Origin: an uncultured Butyrivibrio sp.
Lineage (GTDB): Bacteria > Bacillota > Clostridia > Lachnospirales > Lachnospiraceae
DNA: 64,000 bases
Reading direction: 5' to 3'
Assembly: GCA_945928575.1 (NCBI GenBank)
Contig: CAMENP010000010.1
Location: 1-64,000, forward strand
Part shown: in pieces, positions 37,509 through 45,935 of the stretch
Layout: the number at the start of each line of letters is the position of its first letter
Position numbering within the stretch: the stretch's first letter is position 1
The notes under the pieces: model-generated
What the model was told of the DNA's origin: nothing
Database searches by the model: none
Seen by the model: only the letters and a program-made list of their open reading frames with translations
Program-made: the position numbers and the translations under genes

Positions 37509-38072
37509 ATGGAGAATGGTTTAAGGTACAAGGAGGCTCTCCAGTTCGCGATGGAGGCACATGCGGGTGCATTCAGAAAGGGAACCAATATTCCCTATAT
37601 TGAGCATGCTATAGAGACATCCAGGATTGCATCTATGATGACGGATGATGAAGATGTCATTATTGCGGCGCTCCTGCATGATGTCATAGAAGATACTGAC
37701 CGCACTGCGGCAGACATTGAGGAACGTTTCGGAAGCCGTGTTGCCAGACTGGTTACACTTGAGAGTGAGAACAAACGCCGCGACCGTTCGGCTGAATCCA
37801 CTTGGCTTATCCGGAAACAGGAGACCATAGACCACCTTAAGACTGCAGAGCATGATGTCAAGCTTATAGCACTTGCGGACAAGCTTTCCAATATGCGTTT
37901 AAGCCTGGTCAGACACCGCACCGAAGGCGATGATATGTGGAAACATTTCAACGAGAAGAGTAAGGAGCGTCAGGCCTGGTATTACAGAAGCATTGCAGAG
38001 GCCACCAAAGAGTTCGCCGATACAGCATTGTGGAAGGAGTATGTCCATCTGTGCGATGAGGTATTTGGTTGA
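37509..38072 (+). CDS. HD-domain hydrolase, SpoT/MESH1-like
   Basis: A protein of 187 residues from the ATG at 37509 (AGAGG 8 bases upstream; the GTG at 37503 in the track is less likely). It has the layout of the RelA/SpoT hydrolase domain without synthetase or regulatory parts: YIEHAIET, the metal motif LLHDVIEDT, and the later ALADKLSNM. This matches small alarmone hydrolases (MESH1-like), which would break down (p)ppGpp, but a different phosphohydrolase role is possible. Confidence 0.8.
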   Translation: MENGLRYKEALQFAMEAHAGAFRKGTNIPYIEHAIETSRIASMMTDDEDVIIAALLHDVIEDTDRTAADIEERFGSRVARLVTLESENKRRDRSAESTWLIRKQETIDHLKTAEHDVKLIALADKLSNMRLSLVRHRTEGDDMWKHFNEKSKERQAWYYRSIAEATKEFADTALWKEYVHLCDEVFG

Positions 38073-38128
38073 TTTGTAGGAATAATTCAAACATTTTATA
38101 ATTTTTTGAAAATTTTTAAAAAAAGTAC

Positions 38129-38157
38129 TTGCATTTTTCTCTGACATATAGTATTAT
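38129..38157 (+). promoter_or_regulatory. Promoter of the tRNA-Glu gene
   Basis: TTGCAT (38129-38134), 17 bp, TATTAT (38152-38157), 19 bp before the mature tRNA. Confidence 0.7.
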
Positions 38158-38176
38158 ACTCAAGTACCACACAGAT

Positions 38177-38248
38177 GGCCAATTGGTCAAGCGGTTAAGA
38201 CGCCGCCCTCTCACGGCGGAAACAGGGGTTCGATTCCCCTATTGGCTA
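38177..38248 (+). tRNA. tRNA-Glu (anticodon CTC)
   Basis: A full cloverleaf of 72 nt. The acceptor arms GGCCAAT and ATTGGCT pair with one G-U, the anticodon arm CCGCC/GGCGG frames the loop CTCTCAC, and the T-arm AGGGG-TTCGATT-CCCCT is perfect. The discriminator is A and CCA is not encoded. Reading CTC at the anticodon gives Glu, decoding GAG. It is a single-gene unit with its own promoter and terminator. Confidence 0.93.
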
Positions 38249-38279
38249 CTAATTGTATTTATATACAGCCCAACCCATT

Positions 38280-38310
38280 ATTCCGAATCAATGCGATTCG
38301 GAATTTTTTT
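38280..38310 (+). terminator. Terminator of the tRNA gene
   Basis: ATTCCGAATC (38280-38289) pairs perfectly with GATTCGGAAT (38295-38304), followed by six T. Confidence 0.9.
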
Positions 38311-38329
38311 GCATTCAGGACTGTTTTGC

Positions 38330-38540
38330 TGCTCTGAGTTGAGGAGGAATCTACAAATGGGGAAGTCGGTGTGGGGGATAGGTAGAGAGATTCCCTGTGA
38401 CTAGCGGAGAAATCTACAAAAGATGAAGTCATTGAGGGGCATAGGTAGAAAACTTCCTTGTGACCGGCGGGGAAATCTACAAAAGAGGAAGTCATCGAGG
38501 GGCATAGGTAGAAAACCCCGCTGCCCGTCAGATAAATCTC
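38330..38540. repeat. 63-bp tandem repeats with stem-loop potential
   Basis: Three copies start at 38348, 38411 and 38474 (AATCTACAAA), exactly 63 bp apart, with a degenerate fourth edge near 38535. Each has a conserved core GAAGTC..GGGG(C)ATAGGTAGA. Within each unit TCTAC pairs with GTAGA. The flanking bases pair differently in each copy: GGAAT/ATTCC, GGAG/CTTCC, GCGGGG/CCCCGC. The minus-strand ORF over it (21-residue repeats, 38259-38561) is probably a by-product of the 63-bp period. The rest of the 360-bp gene-free stretch holds only the tRNA terminator and the next promoter. Confidence 0.75.
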
Positions 38541-38541
38541 A

Positions 38542-38570
38542 TTGCCAATTCCTTCCCGCAATGCTACAAT
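38542..38570 (+). promoter_or_regulatory. Promoter of the LRR protein gene
   Basis: TTGCCA (38542-38547), 17 bp, TACAAT (38565-38570). Confidence 0.55.
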
Positions 38571-38609
38571 TATTATATCTATAAATCACGGACAACAAGG
38601 AGGTACAGC

Positions 38610-41318
38610 ATGAGAAAGTTTAAATCTGTGATTACTAAGGCTGCTGTGGCGGCGATGTGTGTGATTGTGGCATTTGCGGTGCATAAAGTAAAAGCATCCG
38701 ATGATGTGGCTGTTGTAGCTGCAAGCGGTGATGTCACTATCAATGCGGCAAATTTCCCCGATGAGACATTCAGGACGTTTGTTAGGGAAAATTATGATAA
38801 GGACAATAACGGAGTCCTCTCCAAGAGCGAGAGAAGCACTCAGAGCATGACAATTAGTGATAAAGATATCAAATCACTTACAGGAATCCAATATTTTACC
38901 GAAATCCGTACACTTGAGTGTATGAGATTGGGGATAAGCAAGCTTGATGTCAGCGGATTGACTTATTTGCTTAACCTGACATGCTGTGAGAACGAGAATC
39001 TGACGGAAATCAAATTCAGCGACTCTCATAACTTAATGTATCTGACATGTTATGAGAACAATCTGAGTTCAATAAATACGGACGCTATCCCGAATTTGCG
39101 AGAGCTGATATGCGGTTATAATAATATACATGAACTGAATGTATCCGGAATGGATAAGCTTACGAGGCTGAACTGCATCGGTAATGAATTGTATGACCTT
39201 AATGTAAGCAAGAACCCTGATCTCACGGCACTGTATTGCAGCTATAACAGTCTTACAGGCCTTAATGTCAAAAATAACACAAAGATGACGGATCTGTATT
39301 GCTCGTACAACAGTATTAAAAATCTTGACGTAAGTACACTTAATTCTTTACAGAGACTTTATTGCGACGGAAACGGAATGACAGCATTGAATTTTGGAGG
39401 CGTTAAGACAATTGTCGAACTCAATTGTTTTTTCAATAAGCTTACAAACCTTAATGTGAACAATTTTGTGGGACTTGAAGTGCTTAACTGCAGTTTTAAT
39501 AACCTTACATCACTTAATGTGAGCGGTAAAAATAAGCTCCATGAATTATATTGTTACGGTAATAAGCTGGGCACTCTCAATGTAAGCAGCTCGACAAAGC
39601 TTACAACGCTTGACTGCAGTAACAATGCGCTTACATCATTGACGCTCGGTAATTTAACCAAATTGGAATCGATTGACTGTACGTCCAATAACCTCAGTAC
39701 GCCGGATGTAAGCAAACTCACATCACTTAAGGACTTTTATCACGACGGAAATACACAGAAAGAATCGATAAGACTGTATAATGCAGCGACGAACAATACA
39801 TGTAAAGAGAATACGAATGGAAACAAACTCGATTTAAGCGGACTCATGGCAGCTATCACCGACAATGAGGGCTCTACCATGGTAACCGGTAATTTTACGC
39901 CGAACCGGTTCCGGACACATGCGGACCATTCGCTTGCAGCAGTGGTTCCGGCACGTATCACTAAAGAAAACAACACCGTAACCCTCATATACCATGGATT
40001 CTCATATACATATGAGCTTGATGTCATTGAGCTGACCGATGTCGGCAAATTAAATGTGACGCTAAGCAATACGAAATACAATTATGATGGCAAGGCCAAG
40101 AAACCGTCCGTATCAGTTAAGGACGGCACAAAGGCACTTGTAAGCGGTAAGGACTATACGGTGTCTTATTCCAATAATACTCAGATGGGAACGGCAACGG
40201 TTACAGTTACCGGAAAAGGCGATTACAAAGGAACGATTAGTAAAAATTTTACGATAGTATTCGGAATACCACGGTTGACATCAGCAGTGAATGATACTGC
40301 CGGAATAACGGTTAAGTGGGGCAGAATAACCGGAGCTACGGGATATATTGTATATCGTAAGACAGGAAACGGGACCTGGGGCAGGATTGCGGATATAAAG
40401 AGCGGTTCAGCTACAAGTTATGTTGATAAAACAGCCAAATCCAACACGACATACACATATACGACCAGAGCATATAACAGTAAATATACGAGCGAATGGA
40501 ACTCAACAAAGACAATCAAACGTATTGTAGATCCGACACTCACAGCTGCTGCCAATATGACATCCGGAATACAGATAAAATGGAATAAGGTTGCCGGCGC
40601 TACAGGATATATTGTATATCGCAAAACAGGAAACGCGGCCTGGGGCAGGATTGCAGACATAAAGAACGGTTCGACCGTAACTTACACGGATACCACGGCC
40701 AAAACAGGAACCGTATATGTATATACGGTAAGAGCATACAGCGGAGATTCGATGAGTTTCTGGCACAGCACAAAGCAATTGAGACGCCTGGCTGACCCGG
40801 TATTAAGTTCGGCGGTCAATGTTACATCCGGAGTTGATGTAAAGTGGGCATCCGTCAAAGGCGCAACGGGATACATAATATATCGTAAGAGTGGCAATTC
40901 CGACTGGAGCCGTATTGCCTATATCAAGAATGATTCAATCACAAGTTATACAGATAAGACGGCCAAATCCGGAACGACATACAGTTATACAATAAGAGCG
41001 TATAACGGATCGGCCATGAGTTACTGGCACGGAGCAAAATCGATTAAACGTCTGTCAGACCCGAACGTCACGGCTGCACAGGTAACGTCAAAAGGCGTCA
41101 ATATTAAGTGGACCAAAGTTACCGGTGCCACAGGATATATTGTATACAGATGTACAAAATACGGGGACTGGGGCAGAATAGCGGATATAAAGAGTGGTTC
41201 GACTCTTAATTATCTTGATAAGAATGCCGGGAAAAAAATTAAGTACATATATACGGTGCGCGCTTATTCCGGAAGCACAATGAGCAGCTGGAGTTCGATC
41301 AAAGATGCGATAAGATAA
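38610..41318 (+). CDS. Secreted leucine-rich repeat protein with four Fn3-like repeats
   Basis: A protein of 902 residues. It has a Sec signal peptide ending near KVKA; an EF-hand-like DKDNNGVLSKSE; about 15 leucine-rich repeats of roughly 21 residues (LDCSNNALTSLTLGNLTKL type) to about residue 375; an Ig-like segment (YDGKAKKPSVSVKDGTKA); and four fibronectin-III-like repeats of about 88 residues sharing GATGYIVYRKTG. No LPXTG motif, membrane anchor or cell-wall-binding repeats are seen at the C-terminus, so it may be released or bound indirectly. A surface binding or adhesion role is likely but unproven. Confidence 0.85.
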   Translation: MRKFKSVITKAAVAAMCVIVAFAVHKVKASDDVAVVAASGDVTINAANFPDETFRTFVRENYDKDNNGVLSKSERSTQSMTISDKDIKSLTGIQYFTEIRTLECMRLGISKLDVSGLTYLLNLTCCENENLTEIKFSDSHNLMYLTCYENNLSSINTDAIPNLRELICGYNNIHELNVSGMDKLTRLNCIGNELYDLNVSKNPDLTALYCSYNSLTGLNVKNNTKMTDLYCSYNSIKNLDVSTLNSLQRLYCDGNGMTALNFGGVKTIVELNCFFNKLTNLNVNNFVGLEVLNCSFNNLTSLNVSGKNKLHELYCYGNKLGTLNVSSSTKLTTLDCSNNALTSLTLGNLTKLESIDCTSNNLSTPDVSKLTSLKDFYHDGNTQKESIRLYNAATNNTCKENTNGNKLDLSGLMAAITDNEGSTMVTGNFTPNRFRTHADHSLAAVVPARITKENNTVTLIYHGFSYTYELDVIELTDVGKLNVTLSNTKYNYDGKAKKPSVSVKDGTKALVSGKDYTVSYSNNTQMGTATVTVTGKGDYKGTISKNFTIVFGIPRLTSAVNDTAGITVKWGRITGATGYIVYRKTGNGTWGRIADIKSGSATSYVDKTAKSNTTYTYTTRAYNSKYTSEWNSTKTIKRIVDPTLTAAANMTSGIQIKWNKVAGATGYIVYRKTGNAAWGRIADIKNGSTVTYTDTTAKTGTVYVYTVRAYSGDSMSFWHSTKQLRRLADPVLSSAVNVTSGVDVKWASVKGATGYIIYRKSGNSDWSRIAYIKNDSITSYTDKTAKSGTTYSYTIRAYNGSAMSYWHGAKSIKRLSDPNVTAAQVTSKGVNIKWTKVTGATGYIVYRCTKYGDWGRIADIKSGSTLNYLDKNAGKKIKYIYTVRAYSGSTMSSWSSIKDAIR

Positions 41319-41321
41319 AAA

Positions 41322-41356
41322 TACCCTCAATACCCGTTAGGTATTGAGGGTAAAAT
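41322..41356. terminator. Bidirectional terminator
   Basis: TACCCTCAATACC (41322-41334) pairs perfectly with GGTATTGAGGGTA (41340-41352). It serves the LRR gene (plus) and the metNIQ operon (minus, followed there by TTTTTATC). Confidence 0.85.
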
Positions 41357-41370
41357 TATATGTTTTTTTA

Positions 41371-42222
41371 TTAGAAAATAGGTACAACTGCTCCGTTGTA
41401 TGTGTCATTGATGTAATCTTTAACCTTCTGTGTTGTAAGTGCAGCAACAAGAGCTTTTGTCTTAGCACTGTCAACATCTGCTTTGCGTACAGCAACAACG
41501 TTTGCATAAGTCTGTGCAGCCTCGCCTGAAGCATCTTCCGATGCAAGTGCATCAGCTATTTTAAGACCTGCTGCGATAGCGTAGTTACCATTGATAACTG
41601 CGATAGAACCGGCATCGGCATTCTTAAGCTGTGCGGCAACTGTATCTGCCTGAACGGCTGTGATATTGTATCCGCCGTCGTCAACGATATCAAGTGTTGT
41701 TACACCTTTTTCAACTGTTGAACCGTCAGCAAGCTTGATAAGGTTTTCCTGAGCGAGAAGGAAAAGAGCTCTTGTCTCGTTACTGTCATCGGCAGGGATG
41801 ATTATTGTAGCGCCATCCTTTAAATCCTTTAAGTCAGTGATTCCGTTTCCGTAAATTCCGAACGGCTCATAGTGAATCTTGGCAACAGCTACAAGGTCTG
41901 TGTTGTTTGAAGCGTTAAAGCTTTCAAGGTAAGGTGTGTGCTGGAAGTAGTTGGCATCAAGTGTACCGTCGTTAAGTGCTGTGTTTGGAAGTACATAGTC
42001 ATCATAAACAACGACTTTTAATGTGTATCCTTCGTCAGCGAGAGCGTCCTTAATCTGCTCAAGAATTTCTGCATGAGGTGTTGAACTTGCACCTACTGTG
42101 ATTGTCTTATCATCGGATGATGAATTGTTTCCTGAGTTTGAGCTCTCTTTTTTGCCGCAGCCCGTAAGAACGAGTGCAAATACCAATGTGAGTGCTAATA
42201 ATGATGTTACGATTTTTTTCAT
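41371..42222 (-). CDS. metQ: Methionine ABC transporter binding lipoprotein
   Basis: A 283-residue NLPA-family lipoprotein (LVLTGC lipobox). VGASSTPHAEILEQI near the start of the mature part and the region NYFQHTPYLESFN are family hallmarks. It is third in the minus-strand metN-metI-metQ operon and binds methionine outside the membrane. AAAGGAGAAAAAGG precedes the start. Confidence 0.93.
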   Translation of the reverse strand: MKKIVTSLLALTLVFALVLTGCGKKESSNSGNNSSSDDKTITVGASSTPHAEILEQIKDALADEGYTLKVVVYDDYVLPNTALNDGTLDANYFQHTPYLESFNASNNTDLVAVAKIHYEPFGIYGNGITDLKDLKDGATIIIPADDSNETRALFLLAQENLIKLADGSTVEKGVTTLDIVDDGGYNITAVQADTVAAQLKNADAGSIAVINGNYAIAAGLKIADALASEDASGEAAQTYANVVAVRKADVDSAKTKALVAALTTQKVKDYINDTYNGAVVPIF

Positions 42223-42236
42223 TTCCTTTTTCTCCT

Positions 42237-42917
42237 TTACTTGTGAATTCTTCTGTCTGATTTGCGGGCGATAAAAGCGCCTAATTCCTGAATAACCTGC
42301 ACGATTATTATTGTCAGGGCAACGCAGATCCAGATGATGTTATTCTGATATTTCTGGTATCCATATGTGATTGCTATCTGACCAAGTCCACCGCCACCGA
42401 TGGTACCAGCCATAGCAGAGTAACCTAAAATAGTAACCATTGAGATTATTGCTCCGGTTATAAGAGAAGGTTTGGCTTCCGGGATAAGTACTTTTGTAAC
42501 TATCTTAAAAGTAGGAGTTCCCATTGCCTTGGCTGCTTCAATTACACCGCCGCCGACTTCTGCGATTGAAGATTCAACCATTCGTGCGACATAAGGTGCT
42601 GCAGCAATAACAAGCGTGACGATCATGGCTTTGTTGCCAAGGCTTGAGCCGACAATGAATTTGGCAACCGGAAGCATTGCAACCATTAATATAATGAAAG
42701 GAATGCTTCGGAATACATTGACAATAATGCCGAGTACACGGTTAAGCCATGCAATAGGCTTGATGCCGTTTTTGCCGGTTACCGAAAGTATAAGACCTAC
42801 GGGAAGTCCGATAATATAAGCAAAAACAGTGGAAAGTAATGTCATGTAGACTGTTTCCCAGATTCCGTATTGAAGTATGCCGTTATCCAGAAGTTTCTGG
42901 AGAAGATTATCTGCCAT
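42237..42917 (-). CDS. metI: Methionine ABC transporter permease
   Basis: A 226-residue permease with about five membrane segments and an EAA-type loop (VIEAAKAMGTPTFKIVTKVLIP). The motif GYSAMAGTIGGGGLGQIAI is typical of MetI. It overlaps metN by one base and leads to metQ after 14 bp, consistent with one transcript. Confidence 0.95.
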   Translation of the reverse strand: MADNLLQKLLDNGILQYGIWETVYMTLLSTVFAYIIGLPVGLILSVTGKNGIKPIAWLNRVLGIIVNVFRSIPFIILMVAMLPVAKFIVGSSLGNKAMIVTLVIAAAPYVARMVESSIAEVGGGVIEAAKAMGTPTFKIVTKVLIPEAKPSLITGAIISMVTILGYSAMAGTIGGGGLGQIAITYGYQKYQNNIIWICVALTIIIVQVIQELGAFIARKSDRRIHK

Positions 42918-43912
42918 TATTCGTCATCCTCCTTTGAGTATTTCATATTGTTATTATTAAGCCAGGTGATTATCTTATCAGCGGCAACTTTATCTTCGGG
43001 CATCTGTATGATTATCTGACCGTAAGCTTTTCCGTCAATATCTTTGGTGTCTGCAAAAACAATATTAACGCCGGCCTGACATTCGAGTATCATATCAGAT
43101 ATAACAGGCTTGTCCGATGATTCTCCGTCAAAAATAATACGGATGCGCCTTTTGCCGATAGATTTACGGGCCAGAGGAGATTGCGGAAGAATCAGTTCTT
43201 TGGCAATGTCCGACTGCGGATTTAAAAACACCTCAGCAACAGGTCCCTCTTCGGCAATATGGCTTTTATCGATAACGGCGACACGGTCGCATATGCTGTC
43301 TATTACACGCATCTCATGGGTTATGACGATAATCGTAACGCCGAGCTCGCTGTTTATTTTCTTTAAAAGGTCAAGTATCTGCTGCGTTGTGTTAGGGTCA
43401 AGAGCACTTGTTGCCTCATCACAAAGCAGATATTTAGGATCGGTGGCAAGGGCTCTGGCGATTGCAACGCGCTGTTTCTGGCCACCTGAAAGCATGGAAG
43501 GGTAGGCTTTTTCGCGATCCCCGAGACCAACCATTTCAAGAAGTCCGTGAGCCTTTTTGACAGCCTCTTTCTTATTAACACCTGCAATCTGTAATGGGTA
43601 GCACACATTCTGAAGAATATTGCGCTGCTCAAAAAGATTAAAGCTCTGGAATATCATACCGATCTGTCTTCTGATAAGAAGAAGCTCTCTGGATTTAAGG
43701 GAGGTAAGGTCTTTGCCGTCTAGTATTACATTTCCCGCGCTTGGACGCTCGAGAAGATTGATGCATCGTACAAGTGTACTTTTGCCGGCACCGGATAAAC
43801 CGATAATTCCGAAGATCTCTCCGTCGTTAATAGTCAGATTAATGTTATCAAGAGCAGTTATATCACCGTTTTTGGTTTTAAAAGTTTTACTTAAATTCTT
43901 GATTTGTATCAT
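42917..43912 (-). CDS. metN: Methionine ABC transporter ATP-binding protein
   Basis: 331 residues from the ATG at 43912 (MIQIKNLSKTF). The track start at 43954 is excluded because it lies inside the -10 box. Walker A GLSGAGKST, signature MLSGGQKQR and Walker B LLCDEATSALDPNTT are clear. The C-terminal 85 residues form a NIL domain, the methionine-sensing domain of MetN that gives trans-inhibition. The ribosome-binding site is weak. The leader is only about 25-30 nt long, too short for a SAM riboswitch or T-box. Confidence 0.95.
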   Translation of the reverse strand: MIQIKNLSKTFKTKNGDITALDNINLTINDGEIFGIIGLSGAGKSTLVRCINLLERPSAGNVILDGKDLTSLKSRELLLIRRQIGMIFQSFNLFEQRNILQNVCYPLQIAGVNKKEAVKKAHGLLEMVGLGDREKAYPSMLSGGQKQRVAIARALATDPKYLLCDEATSALDPNTTQQILDLLKKINSELGVTIIVITHEMRVIDSICDRVAVIDKSHIAEEGPVAEVFLNPQSDIAKELILPQSPLARKSIGKRRIRIIFDGESSDKPVISDMILECQAGVNIVFADTKDIDGKAYGQIIIQMPEDKVAADKIITWLNNNNMKYSKEDDE

Positions 43913-43942
43913 ATTTAACCCGCTTTCTTTGATATTGGCAAG

Positions 43943-43971
43943 ATTATAACGCACAATTCATACTATGTCAA
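43943..43971 (-). promoter_or_regulatory. Consensus promoter of metNIQ
   Basis: On the minus strand TTGACA (43966-43971) and TATAAT (43943-43948) are separated by 17 bp: both boxes are perfect. Confidence 0.85.
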
Positions 43972-44112
43972 TAGGAAATATAAAAAAATAAAAATCATGT
44001 CATTTTTTCAAAAAAAAAATTTCGCTTTATTTTCATATTACGATATGTTATTATGCGTGTGTTACAAGACATTTCTGCAAAAATTGTTTTTATATAAAAT
44101 CATAAATTCCTG

Positions 44113-44141
44113 TTGACATTGGAGTCAATCTGGTATATTCT
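44113..44141 (+). promoter_or_regulatory. recA promoter
   Basis: TTGACA (44113-44118), 17 bp, TATTCT (44136-44141), directly upstream of the SOS box. Confidence 0.7.
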
Positions 44142-44152
44142 AATACCAGAAA

Positions 44153-44166
44153 CGAACATTTGTTCA
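44153..44166 (+). promoter_or_regulatory. LexA (SOS) box of recA
   Basis: CGAACATTTGTTCA contains the Gram-positive SOS core GAACnnnnGTTC (44154-44165) and sits just past the -10 box, where LexA binding would repress recA. This is the standard arrangement in Firmicutes. Confidence 0.85.
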
Positions 44167-44191
44167 CAGGACATATCAGAAGGAGATTAAT

Positions 44192-45229
44192 ATGGCTAAG
44201 GAAGATAAATTAAAAGCACTTGATGCTGCTATATCCAGTATAGAGAGAAATTTTGGTAAGGGCGCGGTTATGAAACTGGGAGACCCTTCGGCGGCAATGA
44301 ACGTAGAGACGATTCCTACAGGCTCACTGAGTCTTGATATTGCACTTGGAATGGGAGGCGTTCCGAAGGGAAGAATTGTTGAGATATACGGACCGGAATC
44401 AAGTGGTAAGACCACAGTTGCACTTCATATGGTAGCAGAGGTACAGAAGAGAGGCGGAATTGCAGGTTTCATAGATGCAGAGCATGCATTGGATCCGGCA
44501 TATGCCAAAAATATCGGCGTTAATATTGATGAATTGTACATATCACAGCCGGATAACGGCGAGCAGGCACTTGAGATCACTGAGACACTTGTCCGTTCCG
44601 GAGCGGTTGATATTATTATAGTTGACTCTGTTGCGGCACTTGTTCCTAAGGCGGAGATTGACGGCGATATGGGAGATTCACATGTAGGACTTCAGGCAAG
44701 ACTTATGTCACAGGCATTGAGAAAGCTTACCGCGGTAATCAGCAAGACCAACTGTGTTGTTATATTTATTAATCAGCTTCGTGAGAAAGTCGGAGTTATG
44801 TTCGGCAATCCTGAGACTACTACCGGCGGACGTGCGCTTAAGTTCTATTCATCTGTCAGAATGGATGTAAGAAGAATTGAGACACTTAAGGCTAACGGAG
44901 AGATGGTTGGTAACAGAACGAGAGTTAAGGTAGTCAAGAATAAGATCGCACCTCCGTTTAAGGAGGCTGAGTTTGATATCATGTTCGGAAAGGGCATTTC
45001 AAGGGAGGGAGACATACTTGATCTTGCGGCATCCAATAATATTGTTGTCAAGAGCGGTGCATGGTTCTCTTACAATGGTGATAAGATAGGCCAGGGACGT
45101 GAGAATGCCAAACAGTATCTTACTGATCACCCGGATATTATGAGTGAGATAGAAGCTAAGGTACGTGAAGCTTACTTTACGAAGCCGGAAGAACAGGCCA
45201 GCGCGGACGAGACTGCGACAGAGGAGTAA
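44192..45229 (+). CDS. recA: Recombinase RecA
   Basis: A protein of 345 residues. Walker A is GPESSGKTT, Walker [13 protein letters not shown], and the L2 region [22 protein letters not shown] is intact. It does strand exchange and activates LexA self-cleavage. AGAAGGAGA precedes the ATG. recX follows after 3 bp. Confidence 0.98.
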   Translation: MAKEDKLKALDAAISSIERNFGKGAVMKLGDPSAAMNVETIPTGSLSLDIALGMGGVPKGRIVEIYGPESSGKTTVALHMVAEVQKRGGIAGFIDAEHALDPAYAKNIGVNIDELYISQPDNGEQALEITETLVRSGAVDIIIVDSVAALVPKAEIDGDMGDSHVGLQARLMSQALRKLTAVISKTNCVVIFINQLREKVGVMFGNPETTTGGRALKFYSSVRMDVRRIETLKANGEMVGNRTRVKVVKNKIAPPFKEAEFDIMFGKGISREGDILDLAASNNIVVKSGAWFSYNGDKIGQGRENAKQYLTDHPDIMSEIEAKVREAYFTKPEEQASADETATEE

Positions 45230-45232
45230 GGG

Positions 45233-45838
45233 ATGGAAATAACGGATGTGGCTCCGTTAGACAAGAAGCGGCGGAAAGTGTATATTGATGGTCAATATGC
45301 CTTTCCGCTGTATTTGTCTGAACTGAGAAAGTATAATATAGAAACAGGCGTAACACTTGAAAAGAACGCATATGATGATATCTGTTCATTGCTTATGAGA
45401 CGTGTGAGAGAGAGAATCCTTTACCTGATAGCGGATTATGACAGATCGGAACAGAATATAAGACAGAAAATGTCAATGGCGGGATACCGTGGAAGTTTCG
45501 TGGATGAAGCCATTAATTCGCTTAAAGAGTACGGATATATAGATGATTTAAGGTTTGCAAGATATTATGCGGAGTCTATGAGGGATACCAAAGGACGTTC
45601 GGCTTTTGCGATTTCAAGGGCGCTGTATGAGAAAGGCATATCAAGGGATGTGATAGATACTGTCATGGAAGAATTGGATATTGATGAAGATGCACAGATA
45701 CTAAAGGCACTTTCATCTAAAGGGTATAACGAAGAAAATATAAGAGAAATTGACGATAAGGAACGTCAAAAATTAATATCATTTCTCATGAGAAAGGGCT
45801 TTTCGTATGATCTGATATGTATATATGTACGAAAATGA
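45233..45838 (+). CDS. recX: Regulatory protein RecX
   Basis: A 201-residue helical protein with the RecX repeats (DYDRSEQNIRQKM, GYIDDLRFARYYAESM). RecX binds along RecA filaments and limits their activity. It is tightly linked to recA, so it should be SOS-induced with it. AGAGGAG lies upstream. Confidence 0.93.
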   Translation: MEITDVAPLDKKRRKVYIDGQYAFPLYLSELRKYNIETGVTLEKNAYDDICSLLMRRVRERILYLIADYDRSEQNIRQKMSMAGYRGSFVDEAINSLKEYGYIDDLRFARYYAESMRDTKGRSAFAISRALYEKGISRDVIDTVMEELDIDEDAQILKALSSKGYNEENIREIDDKERQKLISFLMRKGFSYDLICIYVRK

Positions 45839-45858
45839 CAAGCTTATTGGTTTTTTCC

Positions 45859-45887
45859 TTGACACTTTCAACAAAAAAGTATAATAT
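45859..45887 (+). promoter_or_regulatory. Promoter of rny
   Basis: TTGACA (45859-45864), 17 bp, TAATAT (45882-45887); a TATAAT also lies at 45880-45885 with shorter spacing. Confidence 0.7.
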
Positions 45888-45935
45888 TAATATGTTGTAG
45901 TTTGTACAATGAAAACTAAATAAGGAGGTGCTCCT

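Noticed and set aside
38330-38540. CRISPR array
   Set aside because: The repeats are direct and contiguous with no unique spacers, and there are no cas genes.
43913-43954. Upstream extension of metN from GTG
   Set aside because: The extension overlaps the consensus -10 box, so it cannot be transcribed from that promoter.
43955-44191. Possible small gene between metN and recA
   Set aside because: The stretch is very A/T-rich and holds only the two divergent promoters and the SOS box; no convincing frame was found.
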